From the NCBI RefSeq assembly GCF_029892965.1, contig NZ_JARXWN010000017.1, forward strand, positions 33,820 through 97,819: a DNA stretch of 64,000 nt. Reading direction: 5' to 3'. This DNA is from Dysgonomonas sp. PF1-14. GTDB taxonomy: Bacteria > Bacteroidota > Bacteroidia > Bacteroidales > Dysgonomonadaceae. Below are positions 27,341-35,389 of the stretch, piece after piece. The translations under genes and the position numbers were made by a program. Positions within the stretch are counted from its first letter, which is position 1; every line of letters starts with the position of its first letter. The notes under the pieces are model-generated. The model was given only the letters and a program-made list of their open reading frames with translations, was not told where the DNA came from and did not search any database.

Positions 27341-28084
27341 ATGAGAATGAAATGTTTAATATTTCTTTTATTATTATTGGTCAATCCAATTTCTTTTTTG
27401 TTGGCTCAAAATGGAAAAGTGGGAAAGATGCGCGATAAGGAAATTACCATTATCAAAGATAAGGTTTTTACTTATAAAGCGATAGAAACCTGTAACAAAC
27501 GTTATAATTATTCTGGCGACACAATTGGCTATTTTATAGGAATAAAAATTCCTGATTTGGTCGCCGATACTACTAATGTATTTGAACCTCTTTATATTGG
27601 ATGTTCTTATGGTTGGAATAGAATTTTCAGTAAATACAGTAACGAGGATAGAATAACAATATTAGAAGAACTGTTGCAATATGAAGATGATACAGATTTA
27701 AGTGGAAAAAAAGTAATAAGGTATGGATTTGCAGATGCTAATACACCAAAGCCAAAAACAAAATCATATACTATACAAACGGAAGCCTTATATCTAATCA
27801 CATTATTGACAATGAGCGAATCGGCTATGACTTATAGCCCTTTTCCTGTCCTGATAAATAAATCCACAGGAAAGGAAATCACTAATGATCAAAAGGAAAT
27901 AAAGAGAGTGTTTAGGATATATAAAAGATGGGTTAAGGAGAATAAAAAAAAAGGATTTGTTGATTTTGAACCACCATTAAATAATTCAAAATATAAATGG
28001 TACAAAGGTTTAGATTATTACCCAAATTATAAAATAGACAGAATGTATTCAACCGGATTAAACATCGGCGTAGGGCAAGATTAA
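27341..28084 (+). CDS. exported protein, probable immunity partner of the mini-RHS toxin
   Basis: The 247-residue protein has a signal peptide (ends FLLAQN) and no recognised domain. The body is mixed alpha/beta with Lys- and Tyr-rich stretches (YTIQTEALYLITLLTMSES; VFRIYKRWVKENKKKG). It starts 4 bp after the mini-RHS stop, the position of an immunity gene, and its export matches a toxin that acts outside the cytoplasm. Base composition is AT-richer than the flanking transglutaminase-like genes, as is common for immunity genes. Function is inferred from position only. Confidence 0.55.
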   Translation: MRMKCLIFLLLLLVNPISFLLAQNGKVGKMRDKEITIIKDKVFTYKAIETCNKRYNYSGDTIGYFIGIKIPDLVADTTNVFEPLYIGCSYGWNRIFSKYSNEDRITILEELLQYEDDTDLSGKKVIRYGFADANTPKPKTKSYTIQTEALYLITLLTMSESAMTYSPFPVLINKSTGKEITNDQKEIKRVFRIYKRWVKENKKKGFVDFEPPLNNSKYKWYKGLDYYPNYKIDRMYSTGLNIGVGQD

Positions 28085-28112
28085 GTTTTGTATAAAAATA
28101 TAGAATGATTAA

Positions 28113-29210
28113 ATGAAAATTAAAATATTTCTTATTGCAGCGGGATTATTGTTGAATAACATTACAATAAAAAGTCAGGAAAATAATTTATCCGTTCATA
28201 ATGTTTTCCTACAATCATATGATTATATAAACGGCATGCTGACAGATAGTATTCCTCTAAGTTTCAAAAACGCTGTCTTCATTACGGAAGATGCCTATTA
28301 TGGTGAGTCATTGGAAACCGATACATTAAACCAAAAATACGAGATATTATTAAACCTGATAGAGAATTTATCCAAATCCGATTTAATTACTTATACTGGA
28401 AATGACAAAGATGTTATAATAAAGCATGCCGCTATTTTTAAAGTATTAACAGATACTATCCTGATTCCTCTCGACTCTACGCACTATTTCATACATAAAC
28501 CTTATACATACGATTTCGATGATCCTTTAGGACAAAACGATTGGTCGAAAATGTTTATGACTAAATTATTGAAAACAGGAAAGGGTAACTGTCATTCATT
28601 ACCCTACCTGTACAAAATCCTTGCTGATGAATTTAAAATACCCTGCAATCTGGCTTTTGCGCCCAATCATATCTACATCAAACTCTTTTCTGAAAAGACA
28701 GGTTGGTACAATACGGAGCTTACAAACGGTTCATTTCCTATCGACGCCTGGATTATTGCATCCGGGTATGTAACGATTGACGCTATACGCAATGGCTTGT
28801 ATATGGATACCCTGAGTAACAAACAGGCTGTAGCCAATTGCCTGCTTGACCTTGCTCTGGGATATCAGCATAAATACGGAAAAGACAATCCCGATCCTGA
28901 ATTTGTTATAAAATGCTGCAATACGGTTTTGCAATTCCATCCGGCCAATGCAAATGCTATACTTACTAAAGCCGAAGCCCAGAAACATTATATCCATTCC
29001 CTGATGAAAGAACGTAAACTGAAAAAGCCTGATGCTCTTTTTTCAGACCCGGCCATAAAAGAAATGTATGTAGAAATGGAATCGCTGTACATCAAATTGC
29101 ATAAATCCGGGTATCGCCAGATGCCCGAAGAGATGTATATGCAATGGCTGGATATGCTCAATAAAGAGCCGGATAAATATACTAACGAAAGAATGAAAAT
29201 TACAAAGTAA
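28113..29210 (+). CDS. exported transglutaminase-like (C-H-E) protein, short paralogue
   Basis: The 365-residue protein has a signal peptide (ends ITIKSQ) and the same core as the 25036 gene: TGKGNCHSLPYLYKILADEF, NLAFAPNHIYIKLF and WYNTELTNGSFPIDAWI, then the helical tail ANCLLDLALGYQHKYG and QFHPANANAILTKAEAQKHY. It lacks the Pro/Gln-rich linker of the longer copy. The two paralogues flank the toxin/immunity pair, which suggests duplication within the element. Cys, His and acid are all kept, so it is probably an active enzyme of unknown substrate. Confidence 0.65.
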   Translation: MKIKIFLIAAGLLLNNITIKSQENNLSVHNVFLQSYDYINGMLTDSIPLSFKNAVFITEDAYYGESLETDTLNQKYEILLNLIENLSKSDLITYTGNDKDVIIKHAAIFKVLTDTILIPLDSTHYFIHKPYTYDFDDPLGQNDWSKMFMTKLLKTGKGNCHSLPYLYKILADEFKIPCNLAFAPNHIYIKLFSEKTGWYNTELTNGSFPIDAWIIASGYVTIDAIRNGLYMDTLSNKQAVANCLLDLALGYQHKYGKDNPDPEFVIKCCNTVLQFHPANANAILTKAEAQKHYIHSLMKERKLKKPDALFSDPAIKEMYVEMESLYIKLHKSGYRQMPEEMYMQWLDMLNKEPDKYTNERMKITK

Positions 29211-29213
29211 AAT

Positions 29214-29483
29214 ATGATACTTACACCCGAAGAATTTAGCACAGACATGGACAGATATCTAGATATAGTAAATTCAGAAACCGAAGAAATACTTATCCGA
29301 TATAAACAAAAACTCTACGAAATAAGGAAATTGCCTGCTCAAATGACAATTGAAGAACTGAAAACAGAAGTAATGCAAGGTGTGGAAGATGCAAAAAATG
29401 GTTTAGGAACTCCACATGATGAACTGTTTAAAGATATAGAAGGGACAGTCCCTAATTTTTACTGCTTTTGCTCCTTAGAGTAG
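29214..29483 (+). CDS. small Phd/YefM-like protein whose C-terminus reads into the inverted repeat
   Basis: The 89-residue protein starts 3 bp after the previous stop. LTPEEFSTDMDRYLDIVNSE, ILIRYKQKLYEI and then the helical TIEELKTEVMQGVEDAKNG and TPHDELFKDIEG recall the layout of Phd/YefM antitoxins in Bacteroidetes. No toxin gene accompanies it. The last residues and the TAG stop (29481) lie within the right inverted repeat at 29476-29510, so its end was set by the element boundary. Antitoxin identity is tentative. Confidence 0.5.
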   Translation: MILTPEEFSTDMDRYLDIVNSETEEILIRYKQKLYEIRKLPAQMTIEELKTEVMQGVEDAKNGLGTPHDELFKDIEGTVPNFYCFCSLE

Positions 29484-29510
29484 GTTTTGTCGGAAATGAG
29501 GGTGATACCC
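29476..29510. repeat. right terminal inverted repeat of the 4.8-kb element
   Basis: The repeat runs TAGAGTAGGTT to GGTGATACCC and matches the reverse complement of the left end at 34 of 35 positions. CTCATAG follows directly (29511-29517). Confidence 0.9.
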
Positions 29511-30209
29511 CTCATAGAGCTATCGTTACTTTACCCCATAGGCTTTTTTGCTTTTCAGATATTCGGTATTCTGATTATCCCGACTTCAGAGGCCTCAATA
29601 ATTTATGCTTCACTTCCCATTTTTACTTTATTGGCTTCGTCGGTTATCCTCAAAGAGAAAACAATACTTCACCAGAAAATAGGTACAGTTCTTTCTGTTG
29701 CAGGTATAGTATATATTGTGCTGCAATCGTTTGATCATCTTTCGACAAATTATCTAGGATACTTCTTTATATTATGCTCCCTCTTATCTGTTGTGTTTTA
29801 TTCCATCTTTTTGAAAAAGATATTAGAGAAAACCCCATCTATAACAGCAACCTATTATCTATTGCTGTATGCGGCACTTATTGTCAATGTAGCTAATATA
29901 GGGAATCATATTGGAGAAGGGAACATAGCATCTTATCTGGAACGGTTCAGCACTGCCGATTATGTTTATGTCATTCTGTATCTGGGTATATTATCTACGC
30001 TTGTCACTTCTTTTTTCACAAACTACAGTCTGAAATATTTACCGGCAAGTCTGGTAGGAGTGTTTAATAACCTCAGCCCTGTTATCGGTTTATTTGCAGG
30101 AGTGATTATATTGCACGAGAATCTATACAACTATTATATATATGGAGGCCTCCTTGTCTTGGTTGGCATCGCAATGAGTACAATAACAAAAAACAAAGAG
30201 AAAATATGA
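29511..30209 (+). pseudogene. EamA/DMT-family transporter, 3' part (interrupted)
   Basis: From the second CTCATAG the frame encodes the rest of the EamA transporter: LLYPIGFFAFQIFGILII, ASIIYASLPIFTLLASSVIL, KEKTILHQKIGTVLSVAGIV, then the second EamA repeat ending SLVGVFNNLSPVIGLFAGVI and GGLLVLVGIAMSTI. The residues are continuous with the 24469 fragment. An in-frame ATG at 29487 inside the inverted repeat could start a truncated product lacking the first helices. The stop overlaps the ATG of the GNAT remnant, so the two were one operon. Confidence 0.9.
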
Positions 30210-30940
30210 AAAAAGAAAATATGAAAAAAGAAAATATTGACAATCTGACATCCTTGTGGACATTGACCGGCACAGCTTTTGACGCATACCAATCAGTGTA
30301 CGGTTTCGAAACAGTCAATATCGGTTTTTCCGAATGACCAAACAGAGTATGGAGCCGGCAGCAAATGATACCGGAAAACATAGACCCACTAAGGGAACTG
30401 ATACAAAGAATCAATCCCGTAATGACTTTTTCCGAATAGGTCGGTATAGATGAATCGAACAGAGCTGATGTCTATCGCATGACGTTAAAATCGGTTCAAA
30501 TAGGTATGTCACTATGTTTGAAAGACTATAAAGTGATTCCTGTGAGCAACTCGATCGACATTGTACCTGTCGAAAACTTAGCAGATGCAACCTTATGGAG
30601 CAACCTTTTTCAACAATCGTTCGGTTACCTGATATCGGATAGAGTGATTGACGTTATAAAGGATCAAGTCTCATTTTGCAATTTGAAGTATGAGGACCAG
30701 TTTATTGGTACAATGGTAACTTACAAGCTCGATAATTCGATAGGGATACATAGTATGGGCAATACGGAACCGTTTCGCAAGAGGGGTTTTGCCGAAATGG
30801 CTATGCAAGTGGTTTTATCGGACGCTATAGAAGAAGGATTGGATTATGCCCATTTACAGGCTTCTCCAATGGGATTGAGTGTATATAAAAAGTTGGGGTT
30901 TGAAGAGATATTCAAAATGTATAATTATAGAATAAAATGA
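30206..30940 (+). pseudogene. GNAT-family acetyltransferase broken by two in-frame stops
   Basis: Starting at ATG 30206 (overlapping the EamA stop as ATGA), one frame runs to 30940 but is cut by TGA at 30335 and TAG at 30437. The TGA falls where a Trp codon would complete SEWPNRVW. Downstream the C-terminal GNAT core is intact: NLKYEDQFIGTMVTYKL, IHSMGNTEPFRKRGFAEMAM (the acetyl-CoA loop) and ASPMGLSVYKKLGFEEIF. A shorter product from ATG 30479 could still contain the GNAT fold but would lack its N-terminal domain. Confidence 0.8.
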
Positions 30941-31001
30941 AATTTCTTTGATATGCCTTTTTATGTAAATTTTCTACTGCGCGCAATCACAGATTGCTTA
31001 C

Positions 31002-31031
31002 ATTCCTTTTGGCCTAAGCCCCAAAAGGAAT
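31002..31031. repeat. 11-bp inverted repeat in the gap before the S9 peptidase
   Basis: ATTCCTTTTGG (31002-31012) and CCAAAAGGAAT (31021-31031) are exact complements around an 8-nt loop. No T-run follows. The surrounding 287-bp gap has no gene; its G+C-richer part (31000-31110) looks like the debris of a dispersed repeat. Confidence 0.55.
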
Positions 31032-31170
31032 CAAAAAGTCTTTTGCGCCAGGCTTCATAGGACGACCCGTTATAGGGCTTAAATAGCCCGCTATCAAACA
31101 GTCTTTATGATACATAGGCGTTACAATAGAGTTGCTGGGCGTAAAAAAATACTGCCTGAGATATATAAAT

Positions 31171-31208
31171 AAAAAAGAGCTTCTCCAAACTGATTTGGAG
31201 AAGCCCTT
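31171..31208 (-). terminator. terminator of the S9 peptidase operon (works in both directions)
   Basis: A perfect 11-bp stem (31179-31189 with 31194-31204, loop CTGA) is flanked by A6 on one side and TTTT on the other, 24 bp past the S9 peptidase stop. On the minus strand it is followed by CTCTTTTTT, a good intrinsic terminator. Confidence 0.85.
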
Positions 31209-31227
31209 TTACTATACTATATAAATA

Positions 31228-33324
31228 TTATTTCAAATAAGTGTCGAACCAGCGGAAAAACTCCCGTTGGAACAAAACCCCATTCTGTGGCTGAGATATC
31301 CAGTGATTCTCGTTAGGATATACAAGCATGCGAGCCGGAATACCTTTCAGCTTGGCAGCATTGAAAGCCATCATACCCTGCGATGCAAGAATACGAAAAT
31401 CGAGTTCTCCATGTGTAACCATGATCGGAGTATCCCATTTATCTACAAATCGGTGTGGAGAATTAGCATAAGAGCGCTGTGCGATAGAATTGCTCCTGTC
31501 CCAAAAAGAACCGCCCAAATCCCAGTTGGCAAACCACATTTCCTCTGTTTCCAGATATTGTGCTTCCAGATTAAATATCCCCGCATGCGACAAGAAAGCC
31601 TTAAATCGTTTGTTGTGGTTACCGGCAAGCCAGTATACCGAGAATCCGCCATAGCTAGCTCCCGTACAACCCAATTTATCTGCATTTACATATGGCTCTT
31701 TAGCCAAAGCATCTATAGCTGAGAGGTAATCTTTCATATTCTGACCACCATAATCTTTACTGATCTGCTCGAGCCATTCCTGCCCGAATCCTGGTAATCC
31801 TCTGCGGTTAGGAGCTACAATTATATAATCATTGGCAGCCATCATTTGCAGATTCCAGCGATACGACCAGAATTGACTTACTGTGCTCTGAGGGCCTCCC
31901 TGACAATAAAGCAATGTCGGATATTTTTTATTCGGATCGAAGTTTGGCGGATATACTACCCATGTCAGCATTTTTTTGCCATCGGTAGTCGGAATCCAAC
32001 GTTCCTCAACCTTACCCATTGTAAGCTGGCTTAGGATTTCCTTATTTTCAAAGCTAAGCTCTTTCGCTTCACCATTTGCCGTATTTACAGCATATATTTC
32101 ATTCGGCATCGACATAGAGTGACGAAGTGCAATAAGCTTATCGCCTGCTATGCCAAACGATTCGTAGTCATAGTCACCTTTGGTGATCTGGGTAATTTCA
32201 TTCGTATGGAAGAAAGCCTTAAACAAGTGTGTTTTAGCCTCTACACACGACACGAAGTATATGCTCTGGTTATCGTCGTTCCATGCAAGATAATCGGTAT
32301 TGTAATCAAACTTCTCAGTTACATATATCTTTTCGGATGTTGCCAGATTCATCACAAACATTCTGTTCTTATCCGACTCATACCCGTCGCGCTCCATACT
32401 TTGCCATGCAATGTACTTACCATCGGGCGAGAATACAGGATTCGTATCATATCCCATCATCCCTTCTGTCAGATTCTTAGTCTCTTTCGATTCCAGATTA
32501 TAAAGATAGATGTCTGAGTTGGTAGACAACGAATATTCTACTCCTGTCTTCTTACGACATGTATAAGCTACCGACTTACTATCGGGACTCCATGCCAGTT
32601 GCTCGGTACCGCCGAATGGTAGCATAGGACATTCGTAAGGTTCATCGCCCAGTATGTCGATAGCAGTGTCAGCCATTTTATTACCGTCATAGTCGGCAAT
32701 AAAGGTATGTGGTATCTCCTCTATCCACTCCGACCAATGCTTATACATCAAATCATCAATAATACGTCCCGAAGCATTAGGCAGATCGGGATAACGATCG
32801 GCTGTGCGTTCGCCAAACTTAATATTCTTGATATACATTATTTTCTTTTCGTCAGGCGAATATGTGAAGCCATTGATATCTCCCTCAATGGCACTTACCT
32901 GCTTACGGCCTGTACCATCGGCATTCATTTCCCAAATCTGAGAAGACCCGCTCTCTGAACTCAGGAAAGCAATTTTTGCACCTCCTTTTATCCATACAGC
33001 ATTATTCTCGCTCTTGGCTGTATTTGTTATCTGCTTCTTCTCCGAACCGTCTATATTCATCGTGAACAGCTCACGGTTCGTTTTATTTTGCTCTATGCTC
33101 ACATAAGTTACCCCGTACAATATCTTGGATTTGTCAGGCGAAACCTGCACATCGGTAACCCGCCCAAAGCTGTAAAGAACTTCGGGGGTCATTATCCCAT
33201 TTTCAACTTTTACTGTCGCCTTTCCGATAATCGGCGCTTCCTTGCCTGTTTCCGGCTTTTTGTCTGCCGAATTACAAGCTACTAATGCTGCACCGCATAC
33301 TAATGCCATAACTGCTTTGTTCAT
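31228..33324 (-). CDS. S9-family prolyl oligopeptidase/dipeptidyl-peptidase-like lipoprotein
   Basis: The 698-residue protein has a lipoprotein signal (ALVACNSAD), a WD40-like beta-propeller (repeats such as YSPDEKKIMYI, WSPDSKSVAYTC and FSPDGKYIAWQS) and a C-terminal alpha/beta hydrolase domain from about residue 440. The catalytic triad reads Ser557 in GASYGGFS, Asp642 in GELDFRI and His674 in NENHWI. It would cleave short peptides in the periplasm or at the outer membrane. It is the second gene of a two-gene minus-strand operon, 15 bp after its partner. Its overall length matches the family. Confidence 0.93.
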   Translation of the reverse strand: MNKAVMALVCGAALVACNSADKKPETGKEAPIIGKATVKVENGIMTPEVLYSFGRVTDVQVSPDKSKILYGVTYVSIEQNKTNRELFTMNIDGSEKKQITNTAKSENNAVWIKGGAKIAFLSSESGSSQIWEMNADGTGRKQVSAIEGDINGFTYSPDEKKIMYIKNIKFGERTADRYPDLPNASGRIIDDLMYKHWSEWIEEIPHTFIADYDGNKMADTAIDILGDEPYECPMLPFGGTEQLAWSPDSKSVAYTCRKKTGVEYSLSTNSDIYLYNLESKETKNLTEGMMGYDTNPVFSPDGKYIAWQSMERDGYESDKNRMFVMNLATSEKIYVTEKFDYNTDYLAWNDDNQSIYFVSCVEAKTHLFKAFFHTNEITQITKGDYDYESFGIAGDKLIALRHSMSMPNEIYAVNTANGEAKELSFENKEILSQLTMGKVEERWIPTTDGKKMLTWVVYPPNFDPNKKYPTLLYCQGGPQSTVSQFWSYRWNLQMMAANDYIIVAPNRRGLPGFGQEWLEQISKDYGGQNMKDYLSAIDALAKEPYVNADKLGCTGASYGGFSVYWLAGNHNKRFKAFLSHAGIFNLEAQYLETEEMWFANWDLGGSFWDRSNSIAQRSYANSPHRFVDKWDTPIMVTHGELDFRILASQGMMAFNAAKLKGIPARMLVYPNENHWISQPQNGVLFQREFFRWFDTYLK

Positions 33325-33339
33325 ATATTAAATATTTAG

Positions 33340-34287
33340 TTAAAATTCCATCGTCTTACGTGATACCTCAACCGATTTACCTCCTTTTACTTCATAATTG
33401 ATAATCGTACTTTTACCTTCTTCGGTCTGATGATCTTCTTTTATCAGATAGTAATGTCCGTCCTGATAAATATAGGAATAATCGGATTCGTTGCCGCTTC
33501 CATCTGCAAAACTAACTCCAAGCGTATAATCAAAATAATTTACAGACACCCGTTCATACCGTTCCAATTCCAGATTACGTTCAAATTTTCCTGTTTGTGG
33601 ATTATAGAGGAAATAGAGTTGCCCCCAATCATACTTAGTCCTGCCGGGAAAAGCATAATATACAGCAATATCCGGATATCCGTCGAAATTATAATCGGCC
33701 AACTCTATATCATCCGCTTCATTATCTTTTTGCACATAACGGTCAATCCCCGTTAGCGTCTGTATTTCCTTTCCGTCTGTATTTCTGATTATAACATCTG
33801 TCAGTAGCGAATAATATATTTTATCAACGTCATCATCATCAAAATCGGAGGTAGTAACAAGCTCGAATCTGAAACCGTTATGAAATTCTTTCAGTTTGGG
33901 TGTTAATGCTAGTTGCAGAGATTTAGTTGCAGCCGAATCAGCCCAATTACCGGAGATATTATATCCGTTATCTATCGATCCAGAAAAATAACCCGATACC
34001 CTAAACCCGTCTGCTTTAGGATCATAATAACTTTCTTCCAGTTTTATATTACCCGATGGGGCTATATTTCCTTCTAGAGACAAATAGTTTTTACTCTTGG
34101 ATTTAGCATACTTGTACATACCCGATACATATCCATTCTGCGAAGGATATATTTCCAATGTCATCTCTATGGGATATTTATCTACAAAACCGCTGAAAGG
34201 CACAGTCAGCCGGTATGTAGCAACGGTTTGCGAATAAGACAACAAGCTCAGATTCACTAATATACAAATAAAAAAAAGTTGTCTCAT
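33340..34287 (-). CDS. exported XAC2610-like/FG-GAP-like protein of unknown function
   Basis: The 315-residue protein has a signal peptide (ends SLLSYSQT). The N-terminal half is beta-rich (MTLEIYPSQNGYVSGMYKY; GYNISGNWADS), and the C-terminal half has an Asp-rich calcium-loop repeat, DIELADYNFDGYPDIAVYY, of the type in XAC2610-related and VCBS/FG-GAP proteins. It is the promoter-proximal gene of the S9 peptidase operon, so it may be a helper or surface protein for peptide use. No enzymatic residues are apparent. Confidence 0.65.
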   Translation of the reverse strand: MRQLFFICILVNLSLLSYSQTVATYRLTVPFSGFVDKYPIEMTLEIYPSQNGYVSGMYKYAKSKSKNYLSLEGNIAPSGNIKLEESYYDPKADGFRVSGYFSGSIDNGYNISGNWADSAATKSLQLALTPKLKEFHNGFRFELVTTSDFDDDDVDKIYYSLLTDVIIRNTDGKEIQTLTGIDRYVQKDNEADDIELADYNFDGYPDIAVYYAFPGRTKYDWGQLYFLYNPQTGKFERNLELERYERVSVNYFDYTLGVSFADGSGNESDYSYIYQDGHYYLIKEDHQTEEGKSTIINYEVKGGKSVEVSRKTMEF

Positions 34288-34319
34288 TTATAGATAAATA
34301 TTTGTTAGTTTTACATCAT

Positions 34320-34351
34320 CAAAGGTATCAGTTTTTTTACAATACACACAA
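34320..34351 (-). promoter_or_regulatory. promoter of the XAC2610-like/S9 peptidase operon
   Basis: On the minus strand: TTG (34351-34349), 21 bp, TACCTTTG (34327-34320), an exact match to the Bacteroidetes TTG-N19-21-TAnnTTTG consensus. The start codon is 33 bp downstream. Confidence 0.75.
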
Positions 34352-34359
34352 CTTTAGTC

Positions 34360-34664
34360 ATGGAGATGAAGAAATATATTCCACTTTTTTCCTTATTCCT
34401 ATTGTTATCTACTTACTGTAATTAACCGAAAAATGCGAAACGGCAGATACTATAGACAAATATTACAAGCATGAAAGTGATGAATATTATATGGCTTTTA
34501 TGCAGACTTTCGATAAAGAAGGAGAAAACACAGGAGTAAATGATTCTACCACAGAACAGAAACCCACAAAACAAATGAGTTTTACAATAGATTATGTACT
34601 CAAAGATAATCAGTGGTGCGCCTTAGACAGTACAATGATAAATTCTTTAGATCTGCCTTTGTAA
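34360..34664 (+). pseudogene. small exported protein broken by a frameshift
   Basis: ATG 34360 (or the better placed ATG 34366) opens a signal sequence (MKKYIPLFSLFLLLSTYCN) that ends in TAA. From about 34430 another frame encodes CETADTIDKYYKHESDEYYM, then FMQTFDKEGENTGV and QMSFTIDYVLKDNQWCALDS to TAA 34662. The two parts make sense only as one small exported protein that has lost its frame. Family unknown. Confidence 0.5.
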
Positions 34665-34907
34665 TACCGCATTATTTTGTGCTACATTTATCTATAGTAT
34701 ATCAATGAGCTAATCTGGTAATGTGCCGATATGCCAATGAAAGCGGTCTTTGAATATAAGGGGGTAAAAACTAAAAGCGCAAAACAAAAATGATTTAAAA
34801 TAGTGCTGAATGCCCATGTATAAAAGGATGCGAGCAAATTAGCAAAGTACAAAGATAAAAACTAAATGCGCAATATAGCGTAAGAACAGCGCAATAATTG
34901 AGTGATA

Positions 34908-34932
34908 AGAGGGGCTTTTGTAGCCTCTTTTG
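34908..34932 (+). terminator. hairpin with T-rich tail near the prophage left end
   Basis: AAGAGGGGC and GCCTCTT pair (one bulge) around TTTTGTA and are followed by TTGTTGTTTT. It resembles an intrinsic terminator on the plus strand. No intact gene precedes it, so it probably ends a lost gene or shields the prophage. Confidence 0.5.
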
Positions 34933-35057
34933 TTGTTTTATAGCTAAAGGTAGTGCAAAACTGCATACAGAAACGGATATAACGATAATTAAATGGCAAA
35001 TAAATAGGGTTTAAATATGGTTTGTGTTGTACATGCAGAAAGTCTAAAAATACTCAT

Positions 35058-35098
35058 TGTCTGTGCAAATGTCTGTGCAAATGTCTGTGCTTTTAGCG
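35058..35098. repeat. tandem TGTCTGTGCAAA repeats, candidate prophage left end
   Basis: TGTCTGTGCAAA occurs at 35058-35069 and 35070-35081, then TGTCTGTGC at 35082-35090, followed by TTTTAGCG, an inverted version of the CTAAAAGCGC word found at 34771. Mu-type elements begin with TG and carry several transposase sites. The block is about 300 bp from the repressor's 3' end, close to the spacing in Mu. The boundary is a hypothesis. Confidence 0.4.
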
Positions 35099-35389
35099 TT
35101 GATTATCGTATGCTAATAACATAAAATTGCACGAAAAAGCAAGAATATTGCAATTAAGCACCCCCCTAAGAACATAAAATAATATAAATAAATATTGGCA
35201 TATACTTCTTATAATCAAATAGTTATATTATATTATGGGCTATTGTATCTTTATTTGCGTCTTTTTTTTGATAAATAGGCAGCATTTCGGCTCTATCGGG
35301 CGAACTAAACAACACTAAATATGTTAGATTATTATTTACAAAACGACTATACAAACTTGCCCTGCGATTGTTCTCTAATTGCGGGTATA

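Larger units (their letters stand above)
24695..29510. mobile_element. 4,816-bp inverted-repeat-bounded element carrying toxin/immunity-like cargo
   Basis: The ends are 35-bp inverted repeats, 24695-24729 and 29476-29510, matching at 34 of 35 positions and starting GGGTATCA at the outer tip. The element is flanked by a direct repeat CTCATAG (24688-24694 and 29511-29517; TCATA if four terminal Gs are counted), the expected target duplication. Removing the element and one repeat restores an EamA transporter gene. Inside are five plus-strand genes and no recognisable transposase or recombinase. I infer a non-autonomous transposon moved in trans by an enzyme encoded elsewhere. Confidence 0.88.
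34665..35389. other. chromosome-prophage junction region without genes
   Basis: These 725 bp hold no gene. They contain a 20-bp direct repeat (34765-34784 and 34856-34875, TAAAAACTAAAAGCGCAAAA versus TAAAAACTAAATGCGCAATA), a hairpin at 34908-34932, and a tandem TGTCTGTGCAAA block at 35058-35090 followed by an inverted partial copy of the CTAAAAGC word. In Mu-like phages the left end, with transposase-binding sites, lies just outside the repressor gene, as here. The exact left end is not fixed because the right end is outside the window. Confidence 0.5.

Noticed and set aside
24695..29510. A known insertion sequence family
   Set aside because: No transposase is present and I cannot match the terminal GGGTATCA to a family without a database search.
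31002..31031. Terminator for the GNAT remnant
   Set aside because: The 11-bp stem is good but is not followed by a T-run on either strand.
35058..35090. TGTCTGTGC repeats considered as a CRISPR array
   Set aside because: Units are adjacent, 12 bp long, without spacers and with no cas genes in the window.
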